From Tricholoma matsutake (lineage: Eukaryota; Basidiomycota; Agaricomycetes; Agaricales; Tricholomataceae), in the NCBI GenBank assembly GCA_026075535.2, contig AP026546.1, forward strand, positions 2,852,001-2,916,000: DNA of 64,000 nucleotides, in the 5' to 3' direction. Under the pieces are notes generated by a model. That model did no database searches. It was given only the letters and a program-made list of their open reading frames with translations, and had not been told where the DNA came from. Positions 54,186-64,000 of this stretch are shown in pieces. The translations under genes were made by a program, and so were the position numbers. How positions within the stretch are numbered: position 1 is the stretch's first letter; each line of letters opens with the position of its first letter.

Positions 54186-56435
54186 TCATAGGTAAGAGTA
54201 GTTGGGTTTTCGTTCGTTCCATAGTTCCCAAGGTGTATATCCCTGGAGTGAGCGAGTCATAGTTTTTGCATGTAAATGAGACGCTGTAAGATAGAATTCG
54301 TCCCAGAGATATGGTGGTAAGCACGAGTAGATTCGCATTGTACGAGCTTTGGCCATAAGCATCTGGTGCATGCGCTCAATGCAGCCAATGTGTGCAGAAG
54401 TGTGAGGGGCTGTAAATCGATGATCAGTCCCTTGTGTCTTCAGCCACACTTCCATCTCATGCGACTTCAATTCATCATTGTCAGTGACATATGTACCGAC
54501 TTTGAGACCAGTCTCAGCTTCACAAGCAAGTTCCCAAGCTTTAAGTTCAGGAAATGAATCATCTTTGTTGCGAAGGGGTATCGACCAAGGGAATGATGTA
54601 TAGTCATCAACAATGTACATGACATAAGAATTCCCAGTATGTGATTTCACAGCATGCGGTCCAGACAAATCCACCCAAACTTTCTCTAATTTCCTTGTCG
54701 CCCTATGACCTGGCCCTTCTTCACGCTTCTTCAGAACAGGTGTCTTTGTCTGTTTACTGAGTACACATGATTCACATTTGGGTGGTCTAAGAGAGGACAT
54801 AACAGGTGCACCTGTGAGTGTCCCTTTCTTGGCCATATCCCACAATGATTGATAATTCACATGACCAAGGCAACAATGCCATGTCTCCAGAGTAGGGGAC
54901 TTGTGTATGGCAAGAGTGTGATCGGCAGCTGCAGAGTGAATGTCAAGTGAGTAGAGTTTCTTGGAGAGTCGAGAGCCCTGACTGATGAGTGCACCAGTGG
55001 ATTTATCAGTGAACCAACAACTATTGTTGTCGAAATGAGTGGTGACATTGGAGTCATCAGCCAGTACACCCACAGAGATGAGGCAGGCTGTCGATTGTGG
55101 GATGTATAGGGCATTATGTAAGATGATTGATGCACCCTGAGCTATTTTCAATTTAATATCACCAACGCCGACGGCGGCAATAGACGTGCCTCCCACACCT
55201 TTGACAGAACGGGGTGAAGTCAGACAAAGTGTAAGGAAATCACCACGGTCAGGTGAAATGTGTATGGTCGCCCCTGAATCTACTATAAATGGGGAGTCAT
55301 CTAGGGAAAGTTGTGACCGTCGAGTTTGGTTAAGGGGTTCTGCAGTGAAGATGTTGTCAGGAGGTGTGGAAGTGTATTGATTCCAATCGATGGAAGTGAT
55401 CGCCTCCTCCTCAATGGCAACCCATCCATCATATTCCACTGCTTCAATAGACATGGAGGGAAGGGGGTCACAGGCAAGGCCAGCAAACTCGGGATGGGGG
55501 GGAAGAGGGTTATCCTCGGAATCCACCATAAATGTATAAGCCTGCCCATTGACGTCTTTCACCATAATCGGAGTTTTGGAAGTGGCAGAGCTGGGGGTCT
55601 TCCTCTCGATCGCCAGCTTACGAGCAGTCCTAGTCTCCTCAATGGTCTTTCCTGCCATATCACCCCTGGGTTTGATGCAGTACTCCATCGTATGCCCAGT
55701 CTTTTTACAGACTGGGTTTCCACAAATTACTGTGCTGATCGATTTGTTGGGTTTGATGCGGGCAGTAAGGGCAACGTGAGAGTGTGAGTCCATGCATTGA
55801 TCATTCTCAAGCAAAGACTGTTCATTCTCCAGGAACAAACAGATGTCCTTGGACCCATATGGGGAGGAATCAGTCGAAGCGGCAATGTCACAGGAAATGA
55901 TGGAGCGCGCATGAGGAAAGTTATTGCTAAGTGAATTAAGGAGTGCTATGCAACAAAGAAGGTCAGCCTTTATATCCCCCATGGCAAAGGCACATTCAAT
56001 GAGAGCACAAATTTTCTCCGCTGTTGCAGGAAGCGGGACATCCTTTGTGCATTGAATAGAAAGTGCTTGTTGAAGTAGTTGGACCTGGCAAACCAGCCCC
56101 TCTTTCTGATGTCAGTTCTGGAGTGTCGTCCAATTGACATCAGGGCCTTTCTCTTTGTCAAGGAATGCGCACTCAGGTGGAGTAATGCTGGATGAAAGGT
56201 AAGCATGCGTGAGATGGCAGTTGGCCTTCCAATTGATGAGGGCACACAGCTCTGCTGAAGTAGGTTCAGGGATTTCATTCACCATGTACTCATAAAGGCC
56301 ATTCAGGGAGAGAGCAATACTGATTTCCTCGCACCATTCTTTGTAGTTGGACTTGAGTTTATCAAGCTTCTCACCGGAGTACTGAACTGAGATTTTGATA
56401 AGGGAAATGGAAGGTGGGCTAGTTTCTGTAGTCAT
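54186..56435 (-). pseudogene. Gag, protease and integrase of copia C2
   Basis: Gag starts at the ATG complementary to 56433-56435 (MTTETSPPS), has VQYSGEKLDKLKSNYKEWCE, and meets a TGA at 56112. A single 598-codon frame (54186-55982) then carries the Gag finger CGNPVCKKTGHTMEYC (C-X4-C-X4-H-X4-C), the protease loop FIVDSGATIHISP and the integrase HHCC start (WHCCLGH, CESC). The catalytic Asp is in WVDLSGPH and a second in TDNDELKS, with the Glu in IGCIERMHQ. It stops with TGA after YSYL, where C1 reads YSYMREIGC, consistent with CGA to TGA. The catalytic motifs are all present. Confidence 0.92.
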
Positions 56436-56639
56436 AGTGGCAATATCAGGGGTGGGGATATCAGAGTGGCAAATAGGTGGATGGTGAAAGACAAAGGGGG
56501 GGGAACGTGTCAGGAAGCCCAACTCTGTTAAGCTCTGATCTGAGATCTAGATGATCGCAAAAAAAACGATCAAGAATGACATAGTTAGACATCCAGTGGC
56601 TAGGAGATTTTCTTCTGTCATTTAAATGCGATGGGAGTG

Positions 56640-56650
56640 GCCCATAACCT
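56640..56650 (-). other. Copia C2 primer binding site (internal initiator-tRNA type)
   Basis: GGTTATGGGCC on the minus strand, immediately inside the 5' LTR, identical to the site in C1. Confidence 0.75.
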
Positions 56651-57022
56651 GTAGAAAATCAATCCTAGTGTAAACAAGAATGAACTCAGTCTCTGTACAA
56701 GTGACTCTATTCCAGATATACTGTACCTAGTGTAAACAAGAATGAACTATACAATGTACAGTAAGTAACGATCCATGTCTGTAATAAGGTCAGTACTCAC
56801 CTCAGTCTCCATACAAGTGACTGAGGTGGTAGGGTAATTATCTACTGTATATATATGTATCATGTAAGATAAAGAGGAGTAGGCATAAAGGTATCTATGA
56901 TATAGATCTGGACACACACCTCAAAGGGATTGTGCTAAATATAGTACACGCATCAAAGGGCATGCTGGGATCCATATATGGTAATATGGCACTCAGGTGT
57001 GTTCATGGTGTGATTCTCAACA
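56651..57022 (-). repeat. 5' LTR of copia C2
   Basis: About 372 bp; partner of 51514-51886. TATATATATG near 56848 is a possible TATA region on either strand. Confidence 0.97.
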
Positions 57023-57748
57023 AGAGGAACATGAGGTTGCACAATCTTGGCCCATGATAATGGAGCAAGATCTTGAAAAGAAAGATTGAGGTCAGAGTAG
57101 GCCTGGTTTTTATCCACAACTGCATGCCTTGACCATTATCACATAAAACTTTGCTTAATGTTAAATTGGGTTTCACTGGCTTGAAAAGAATGATAGTTAG
57201 CTGAACTCCTATGTGTGGAAAGCAAATTAGCACAAGTTAGGGGATTCACCTTTGCTTTAAGAAGGTATCAGCTGGGAGACCTGAGGATGGTGTGCAGTCT
57301 GTCAACTGACACAACAATGAGGCAAGAAAACTCCTGATTTGACTGATAACCCAGAAGAATTTGGAAGGGGCAGTTGAAGCTTTGAAGGTGTTGTGTAACT
57401 TGTGTGGCTGTCAGATGGGGGCATTTATGAAATGTCCTATGTACCTAAAAAGTGAATGAGCGACAGGATGCACAGTCAAACTAAGCCATGGGTGAGGAAG
57501 AAAATAATTGGTGTTGCCATGCCACATATATGATGTTGATCCAGCAACCTCCATTTCTGGTACCTGTTAATACCAATGACACCACCAAAACAGGTATGGT
57601 GTGCCACAGGTGTGGCATTTTGGCAACCATACCTGTACCTGTCAAACCTGCCAGCCACTTACCGAGGGTTTACCCATACCTGTGCTACAGCCTATGCACT
57701 TTTCATCATCTGAGAGAAGTTCAAATGCCTCTTTTTCTAATTTGATGA
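57023..57748. other. Spacer with a MITE-like fragment
   Basis: 57590-57690 is rich in CAGGTATGG/ACCCATACCTG and ends GGGTTTACCCATACC...GCCTA. It resembles the right end of the MITE at 13558-14477. Its left end and target duplication were not found. The rest is unassigned. Confidence 0.45.
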
Positions 57749-59100
57749 CTAGTTGCTCCAGCGCAGTTGCTTTTGTTCTGGCCCCTCATCCTCTGAAAGG
57801 TTATTCCATTTAGCTTTTCCACCAGCATTCTTTATCATTTGATTATTTGCTTTGAAAAAATTAAGAAGAAGTTCTTCTGTTGACTTGTCCAGAATTTCTG
57901 TCTCTCCCAGAGTTTGGTGTATTGCATCTGTTTTTGCTTTCATGCCTTCAAAATCCTTTTTTTCTTTGCTGCAATGATCACTATGCATCCCAACAAGTTT
58001 GATCAAAATGTCAATAACATGCAGTAAATTCCCCATCCACTTTCTGAATGGCCTGTGGTTGAATAAATCAACCACCATTTTCAGAATGTTGTCATAATTT
58101 TTAATGATTCAGCACTACTACCATCCAATGATGGCTGAATGCCAAGAAAATTGGTGACTTTTTTCTGTTTTGTTGCTATCAGAGGAATAATCTTCAGCTG
58201 TCAAATTGACATGCCAGGAATTATAGTTGATGCTGTGATGAGCAGTCCCATCTGCACTTAATGTCATACCTTTTCAAATAATATGAGTATGCTGTGACAT
58301 AATCTGTATAGTGAGTGAATACATACTGTCTGTATTTCTAAGCTCATATCTAGGCTGTATTTGAGCTGCAATATATCCTTCTGCAATTATACATGAAACA
58401 GTTGTATGACTTATTGTCCCAATTGTAGTAATTCCAGCAGATTTTAGAACTGCATGAATCACATCATGGACACAGTGTCTTGAGCATCCAGCCTTCACTA
58501 GGAAGCATACAAGATTCCAGGTAGTTTCTGTATATACACCTTTATGATGGAGATGATGGACAGCAGACAATTTTTGTTGCTTCTGCTGTGCATTTGCTAC
58601 TGCTTGTTTCTCTTTAGCCTGGTTGACTTGTTTCTTGAGCTTCAAGGACAAATTTCTTGAGTCAGAAAGCTTTTTCTGAACTACATCAATCCTATTCTGG
58701 CAATGGTGCATTTCTGTCTGGAGATTTTTCATACATTGGGAGAGTTTATTTTTCAATGTAGAATTTTGGTTTTCAAGCTGCAGAAGTGAATTGATGGCTG
58801 TCTGGGTTTTGACAGACATATTTTTCAATTCATGGGATTGTGAAAAGGCAGCAGCTTTCAACTGAGAAATCTGCTGCTCCAAATTCCCCTTGGTACAGGC
58901 CTGTTTTGCCTGCTGTCTTTCCAAACACAACTCCTCATATAGTGTTTGTACCTATTTGACAACACCTTTGGCAGCCAATTTAACAGCCAAACCTGCACTG
59001 GGTTTCTGAAGAGCTAAACCCAGTGCAGGTTTGGGCTCTTGTTTTGGCTGGAATTTGGCAGTAGAACATCCAGCAGCAATAGATTGTAATTTGGTGTCAT
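57749..59100 (-). pseudogene. Coiled-coil transposon-associated protein, broken
   Basis: From the N-side: KPALGLALQKPSAGLAVKLA (about 59040-58985), a TAG, then frame 58274-58930 with a long Gln/Lys/Leu coiled coil (QLKAAAFSQSHELKNM, KNKLSQCMKNLQTEM). After it comes the conserved HKGVYTETTWNLVCFLVKAG segment with TIGTISHTTVSCIIAEGYIAA. The frame 57749-58078 continues with GNLLHVIDILIKLVGMHSDH and KSTEELLLNFFKANNQMI. I recall this as a highly repeated basidiomycete protein of unknown function; the middle (58080-58270) is too decayed to read. Confidence 0.55.
58987..59034. repeat. Perfect 19-bp hairpin inside coding remnant
   Basis: Stem CCAAACCTGCACTGGGTTT (58987-59005) and its exact complement (59016-59034) around the loop CTGAAGAGCT. 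Confidence 0.9.
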
Positions 59101-59322
59101 AATCTATAGTGTATGATGCATATGATACATTTTATGGTGAGAAACACAAAAAACCCCATATATTTATGTTGTGGAGGACAGAGGATGCATGTCTCAAGGT
59201 TTGGGAGTGTGACAGGTTGTGACATGCATATGACTGAGAGTCACACTTACTGAGCATTGGTCACCCCCAAATGAAGATGCTTTGTAATACATTCATGTAA
59301 GTCCAAAAGTGTGGGCCAAGAC

Positions 59323-59520
59323 TTAAATTACTGGTAAAATATTGCATGTGATCAATCCACATGATTTTTACAGTCACTTTTGGCTCAATACTAGGGTTGC
59401 GGAAAAAATTCATGCTTTTTTACTGACCTATTATTTACCCATTTTTTACCTGTAATTTACTGGTAATTTACTGGTCCACTCTGGAGGGTAGCAATTTACC
59501 AGGTCACATGTCACATGAAT
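59323..59520. repeat. Rearranged fragment of the 17951-18587 MITE family
   Basis: 59392 starts TAGGGTTGCGGAAAA-AATTCATGC and continues with TTACTGACC-ATT and TTACTGGTAATTTACTGG, as in the left end at 17951. Directly before it, 59327-59391 (ACTGGTAAAATATTGCATGTGATC) is the reverse complement of an internal part of the same MITE (near 18480). No right end or target duplication. Confidence 0.65.
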
Positions 59521-60315
59521 GTAATATATGAACATCAATACTGCATCAATGACTGAGCACAAATCAAACATTCAAATTTTAAATAATATATGAGCAAGGT
59601 TTCCATTCTTGTCAAGCCATGGAAGATATCCCAGAACATGTCCAAAGAAACATTTTACCAGCTAATAATCTCAACATCCTTGAAATTATTGACTCTGGAA
59701 CTCCTCCCATAACATCAAACCCTGCATGCTTACTCCTTATGGAAGAGCTGTTTTTGAAATAAAACAAGCATGGTCAAAAATGCTGTTTCAGCACACATTC
59801 TACTATTTCTACAGGTCCCTAATACAGAAGACACTGATGAGCTCAAAATCAAGGCTCAGGAGGCCAAACAAAATGGAATGTTTTATTCAGCTATCCAGTT
59901 AGCACAGGTGCAAGATGAAAGGCTGCCTTGTTGGGCAGCCACACTAATCAGTGGAACAGAATGACAGGATCAAGTCATCTTCATTGCACAGAAGTAAGAA
60001 TCAGGTAATCAGTACTATACAAAAGAGAGGAATAATAACTATACCTTCATTGCACAGAAGTAAGAATAAGGCAATGAAGGGGGAAAGTTTGCTATATATG
60101 TGAAGTAAGAAGCATGTCCATATCAGTTGTAGGCCATGTAAGTAAATGGCTGCATCAAGACTTTCTACATATATAAGGGCCACATCAGGACATTGGAGTG
60201 ATGGGAACACATCATTCCCAGGATTGATGGGAGATTGATGGGAATTTGATGGGAATGTTTAGTGGGCACTGATTGATGGGGAATTGATGGCAATGTGATG
60301 GCAATGCATAGTGGG
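59521..60315. other. Spacer left of G1 copy 2
   Basis: A plus-strand frame 59770-59964 (EDTDELKIKAQEAKQNGMFY, with a possible acceptor CTACAG before it) is unassigned. 60200-60300 has repeated GATTGATGGGAAT/GATGGCAATG short units. Confidence 0.4.
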
Positions 60316-60739
60316 TATAAGGGCAACCTAAGCCTCTAGCAAAGGGAAATCCAAAGTTAAAATTATGCTACATAATACAGGGATTGGGGGCACACCTAGC
60401 AAAGGGAAATCTGAAGAGAAAACTCTAAAGATCCCTTTGCCAGTGCCCAGTATATGTGAAAACTGCAAAAATCAAATAATGACTAAAAATAGAAAAAGGC
60501 GGAGATAGGCTGATCAAGGCCGCCGCATGATGTAATACCAAGGGGTAGATGTCGGAAGGGTACTCTGTCTCTAAATATAAAACTGTCAACATGCACAAAT
60601 GTGATAGAAAGGGAAATTAGTAATAAAATAAGGGAAAAATCACAGAAAATGAAGAATAGAAGGAAACGAGGCGAGAAAAAAAATAGGACAAATGTAAAAA
60701 ATAGGAGAAACATGTGGGACACCCTCTAGTCCCCTTACA
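60316..60739 (-). repeat. 3' LTR of G1 copy 2
   Basis: 424 bp, same ends as the other G1 LTRs. It has lost CpGs kept in the copy at 4920 (for example GGGGGCGCACC is GGGGGCACACC, AAATCCGAAG is AAATCTGAAG). Confidence 0.95.
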
Positions 60740-60780
60740 TCACCCCCCTTCTAAGATGCATCACCCCAATGCATTCGAAA

Positions 60781-62343
60781 TCACATATGACCAAAGTCAC
60801 TGACTTGAATGCGACGTGGTGCAGCAGTGTGCCGTTGGTGGAACTCCTTGACCAACCGAGGGGCATTCACATCAGACTCCTTGACCCATGAGTTCTCCTC
60901 ATACCCATAACCCTTCCAGTGTACCAAATACTGGAGCTTCCCTCGACATAACCGGCTGTCCAAGATTGACTCGACTTCATACTGGGGTTCTCCCTCCACA
61001 ACTGTAGGTGGCGGTGGTGGTCATGAATGGCATCCTGGAAAAGGATCTGAGGGAGCTGGAAGGAGTTTCATGACATGGAAGACTGGGTGAAGTCTAGACA
61101 TGGAGGCTGGGAGGCGTAGACAATAGGCATGCATTCCAATGCACTTGACAATGGGGAAAGGTCCCAGGAAGCGATGGGAGAGTTTTTTGGATGGACGGGT
61201 AGTGGAGATGTCACTGGAGTCAAGATAAACTTGATCACCAACCTTGTACTGCAGCGTTGGAGAGTGGCGTTGATTGTAGAAATGTGCCATGTCATCCTTT
61301 GCCTTCACCAAGGCCACCTTCACTTCCTCCAAACTGTCCCTCATGCATTCTGTGAACTCATTCACTGTCTCAATATGTGAGGGGGCTTGGTGAGGTTCGA
61401 ATCCCATGCGTGGATGCCGTCCAGTGTCCAAGAAGAAGGGGGTTTGTTGAGTGGAAGCATGGACATGATTGTTGTATCTGAACTCGGCCAGGGGAAGGAG
61501 ATCGTCCCAATTGTCCTGGCATTCATTGACAAAGACACGGATGTATTGCTCCAACTCCTGGTTGACTCGTTCGGTCTGGCCATCAGTTTGTGGGTGATAA
61601 GCAGTCGAAGCGAGGAGTTTGATACCCAGAAGTCGGTACAGCTCACAAGTGAACTCTGCTATGAACTGAGGGCCACAGTCGGAAAGGAAGGCACCAGGGA
61701 GTCCATGTAATTTCCAGACATGGTGAAGATAGAGGCAGGCGGCACCCAGGGCACTGACAGTGGTGTGAGTGGGAATGAAGTGAGCGTGTTTCCCTGCGGA
61801 GTCAACTGTGCACATCACTGCATCAAACCCATTCGACTCTGGCAACTCCACCACAAAGTCGACACTGACAACATCCCAATGACTTTCTGGGACAGGAAGA
61901 GGGTGTAGCTCACCAATGGGTTTGCGATGAGGAATCTTGGTGCGTAAGCAAAGGTCACAAGTATGACAATACTGACCAATGAGCCGTGACATCTGTGGCC
62001 ACCAATAATTCTGTGAGGTGAGCTCCAAGGTCTTCCAGCATCCAGGGTGACCAGCAATCCATGAGTCGTGGTGTTGGGATATGATACGTCGACAAAGGTC
62101 TGGGTTGTTGGGTACGTAGATGTGATCCTGGAAATACAACAAGTCCTCCCTTTCAGCCCACTCTGCCGCACGTAAGGAGAGGGTAGATCCCTTCCTCAGT
62201 TCCTTAACAGCTCGGGCCACAACATCCTCATATAAACCACTATGGTTCGCGTGACGGATGTCACATAGGATGTCCCGCTCCTTGCCCTGGGGTTCGATAC
62301 CTTCCAATGCCCGGATCGTAAACAGGTTTGGCTGCAACAACAC
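60781..62343 (-). pseudogene. Integrase and chromodomain of G1 copy 2
   Basis: Frame 61021-62343 (440 codons): HHCC region (HHDSWIAGHPGCW, CDLC), catalytic Asp in SVDFVVELPES, Asp in LSDCGPQF, Glu in QTERVNQELEQ, and the GPF module FLGPFPIVKC. A TGA at 61021 ends it, and the same frame goes on at 60999 with a chromodomain. Its aromatic-cage pattern is visible as YEVESILDSRL, LQYLVHWKGYGYEENSW and LVKEFHQRH. The chromodomain would direct integration to modified-histone chromatin. Confidence 0.93.
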
Positions 62344-62385
62344 AATGTCTTGATTGTCGTCACCACCATCCCTGTGATCTGCACA

Positions 62386-63960
62386 TCAGGAGAGGGCATC
62401 CGTCTTCCCCATGCTGCGACCTGGACGGTGGTGCAAGGAGAAGTCAAACCTGGATAGATACAGGGACCAACGAGCTTGACGACGGTTCAATTTCTTGGCC
62501 ATCATAAAGTACTCAAGATTCTTGTGATCTGTCCAAATTTCCACCTTGTGTAGGGCACCCTCAAGGAAGTGTCGCCACTCCTCAAGCGCATGCATTATTG
62601 CCAACATCTCCTTGTCATGGATCTCATAGTTTCATTCCACAGCACTAAGGCTTTTGGAGTAGAACGCAACAGGATGCCACTTCTGGTCCTCCAGAGACTG
62701 CTGAGACAACACGGCGCCCGTCGCAAAGTCAGAACTGTCGGCTTCTACACAAAAAGGGCGCGAATCATCAGCAAAGGTAAGGATGGGAGCAGAAGTGACC
62801 ATCTCTTTAAGCTTTTTGAATGCCTCCTGCTGTGCATTGTCCCACCGCCATGCCTCCTTGCCAGTCAAGTCAAACAGTGGTCATGCGTGATGTGAGAAAT
62901 CCTTGATAAAATGCCGGTAGAAATTGATGAAGCCTAAAAAGGACTGCACCTCTTTCTTGTTTGTGGGTGTCGGCCATGCCGTGACCCCATTCACCTTGAC
63001 CGGATCCATCTCTACCTGGCCCTCCAAGATAATCAGGCTGAGGTACTCGATCTTGGTCTTCTCAGACTCGCACTTGTCCTGGCGAAGGTAGAGTTTGTAC
63101 TGTCAAAGTCAGTCCAAGACGAGGCGCATAATGCGACGATGCTCTTCCACTGTGCGAGTGAAGATGAGGATATCATCGAGGTAGATACAGACGACACCCT
63201 TGAGGATGAGGTCGTGGAAGATGTCATTCATCATGGTCTGGAAGGTGGCAGGACTATTAGTAAGGCCAAAGAACATGATGAGCGGTTCAAAAAGACCCCG
63301 GTTGGTACGAAAGGCTGCCTTCCACTCATCTCCCTCCTTTATCCTCACATTATTGTAACCCCAATGGACGTCGAGTTTGGTGAAGTATTGCACTCCACGG
63401 AGTTGGTTCACAAGTTCGGAGATGAGAGGTAGCGGGTAGCAATTTTTGACTGTGATGTCGTTGAGCCTTCTATAGTCTTGAACTGGACGAAGTGAGCCAT
63501 CCTTCTTCTTGAGAAAGAAAAAGGGAGAGGCCATGGGCAATTTGGATGGTCAAATATGTCCAGAGGTTAGGTGTTTGTTGATGAATTGGTCGAGCTGTCG
63601 CTGTTCCTTGGGAGAAAGAGGATAGACCTTGCAGGAGGAAGGGTTTGCACCAGGGATGAGTTCAATGGCATGATCCTATGGCTTGCATGCAGGGAGAGAA
63701 TCGAATGAACACATCCTCGAACTCATGAAGATGAGGGAGTAAGGAGTCAGTAGAGGATTTAGCAGTATTGTTTTTGTGGAAGGCCTCGGCAAGGCACTGG
63801 GATATGTTCGATGTAGCACACACCTCATGCGATGGACGAATCGCAGTGTAGAAAATCCGATCCCCTTCCTCAACTTCCTCTGCTTCCTCCTCATCATCAG
63901 GTATCAGATCAGGAACCCCCTCCAACTCCACATCAGGCAGAGGTAGGGGTCCAGCATGAC
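62386..63960 (-). pseudogene. Reverse transcriptase and RNase H of G1 copy 2
   Basis: Frame 63109-63540 holds RT with [17 protein letters not shown] and YLDD; 62632-62868 and 62386-62607 hold the RNase H part ([27 protein letters not shown]). Several of the separating stops are TGA where copy 1 has CGA or CAA, for example at 62386 (copy 1 LSRRAD), near 62881 (copy 1 SHHAQPLF) and near 63550. The upstream pre-RT region (EEGDRIFYTAIRPSHEVCAT) extends to the window end. Confidence 0.9.
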
Positions 63961-64000
63961 ACTTCTGAGTGCATTGTACCGAGGCCCTTATGTCTGCAGC

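Larger units (their letters stand above)
51514..57022 (-). mobile_element. Ty1/copia element C2, both LTRs present
   Basis: LTRs at 51514-51886 (3') and 56651-57022 (5'), both TG...CA. Minus-strand order Gag, protease, integrase, RT, RNase H. Purine tract GCGAGGAGGAG abuts the 3' LTR; primer site GGTTATGGGCC abuts the 5' LTR. The bases just outside (ATATA and AGAGG) do not form a 5-bp target duplication. Confidence 0.95.
60316..64000 (-). mobile_element. Ty3/gypsy chromovirus, family G1 copy 2 (cut by window end)
   Basis: 3' LTR at 60316-60739, then chromodomain, integrase, RNase H, RT and the start of the protease-RT spacer; gag and 5' LTR lie beyond 64000. Collinear with copy 1 (1-3000) but with many more in-frame stops, mostly at former CpG. 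A purine tract (GAAGGGGGGTGA, minus) sits directly before the 3' LTR. Confidence 0.95.

Noticed and set aside
1..64000. CRISPR arrays, bacterial operons, riboswitches
   Set aside because: No regular short spacer arrays or prokaryotic gene layout; introns and transposons point to a fungus.

Overview
The window looks like a repeat-dominated stretch of a mushroom-forming basidiomycete (Agaricomycetes) genome. Three things point there. The one well-preserved host-type gene is split by short GT-AG introns of 51-61 nt. The transposon protein families are ones I associate with Agaricomycetes (chromodomain Ty3/gypsy, Ty1/copia with a C-X4-C-X4-H-X4-C Gag finger, hAT, a large zinc-finger transposase-like family). 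Most of the DNA has lost CpG through C-to-T and G-to-A changes, as expected where transposons are cytosine-methylated. I cannot name the species.

Layout. 1-5345: Ty3/gypsy chromovirus (family G1, copy 1, minus strand), with Pol open to the window edge, inserted into a large transposase-like gene (copy A, 5346-7690). 7950-8817: candidate foldback MITE. 9480-12200: decayed CACTA/tnp2-like transposase. 12439-16031: unrecognised coding remnants broken by an old G1 LTR fragment and by an hAT-type MITE (13558-14477). 17425-17498: tRNA-like sequence. 17951-18587: hAT-type MITE sitting at the tip of a long palindrome. 19358-22745: truncated gypsy element G2 (plus), fused tail-to-tail to the gag half of another gypsy element, G3 (minus, to about 25590). 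25912-31873: copia element C1 (minus), whose gag/leader carries two oppositely oriented G1 solo LTRs. 31874-33440: GC-rich repeat-bearing spacer. 33560-37528: CpG-retaining host-like island with a complete six-exon FAD-linked sugar/alditol oxidase gene. 37529-39855: TA-flanked MITE containing an hAT deletion derivative. 40841-42044: another hAT-type MITE. 42640-49267: divergent two-gene unit (small gene minus, transposase-like copy B plus). 49390-51500: gene remnants with a 226-bp palindromic MITE and an hAT transposase fragment. 51514-57022: copia element C2 with both LTRs. 57749-59100: coiled-coil transposon-associated gene remnant. 60316-64000: second G1 gypsy copy, more decayed.

How it fits together. 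The window is mainly a stack of nested insertions. Eight-base or five-base target duplications can be read directly for several of them. Two priming strategies are visible: G1 carries a Tf1-like self-priming arrangement, and both copia elements carry an internal initiator-tRNA primer site as in Drosophila copia. Elements appear to have been inactivated largely by CpG transitions. Many in-frame stops are TGA where a sister copy has CGA, and the two LTRs of C2 differ almost only at former CpG sites. All function calls are from reading motifs; no database search was possible.
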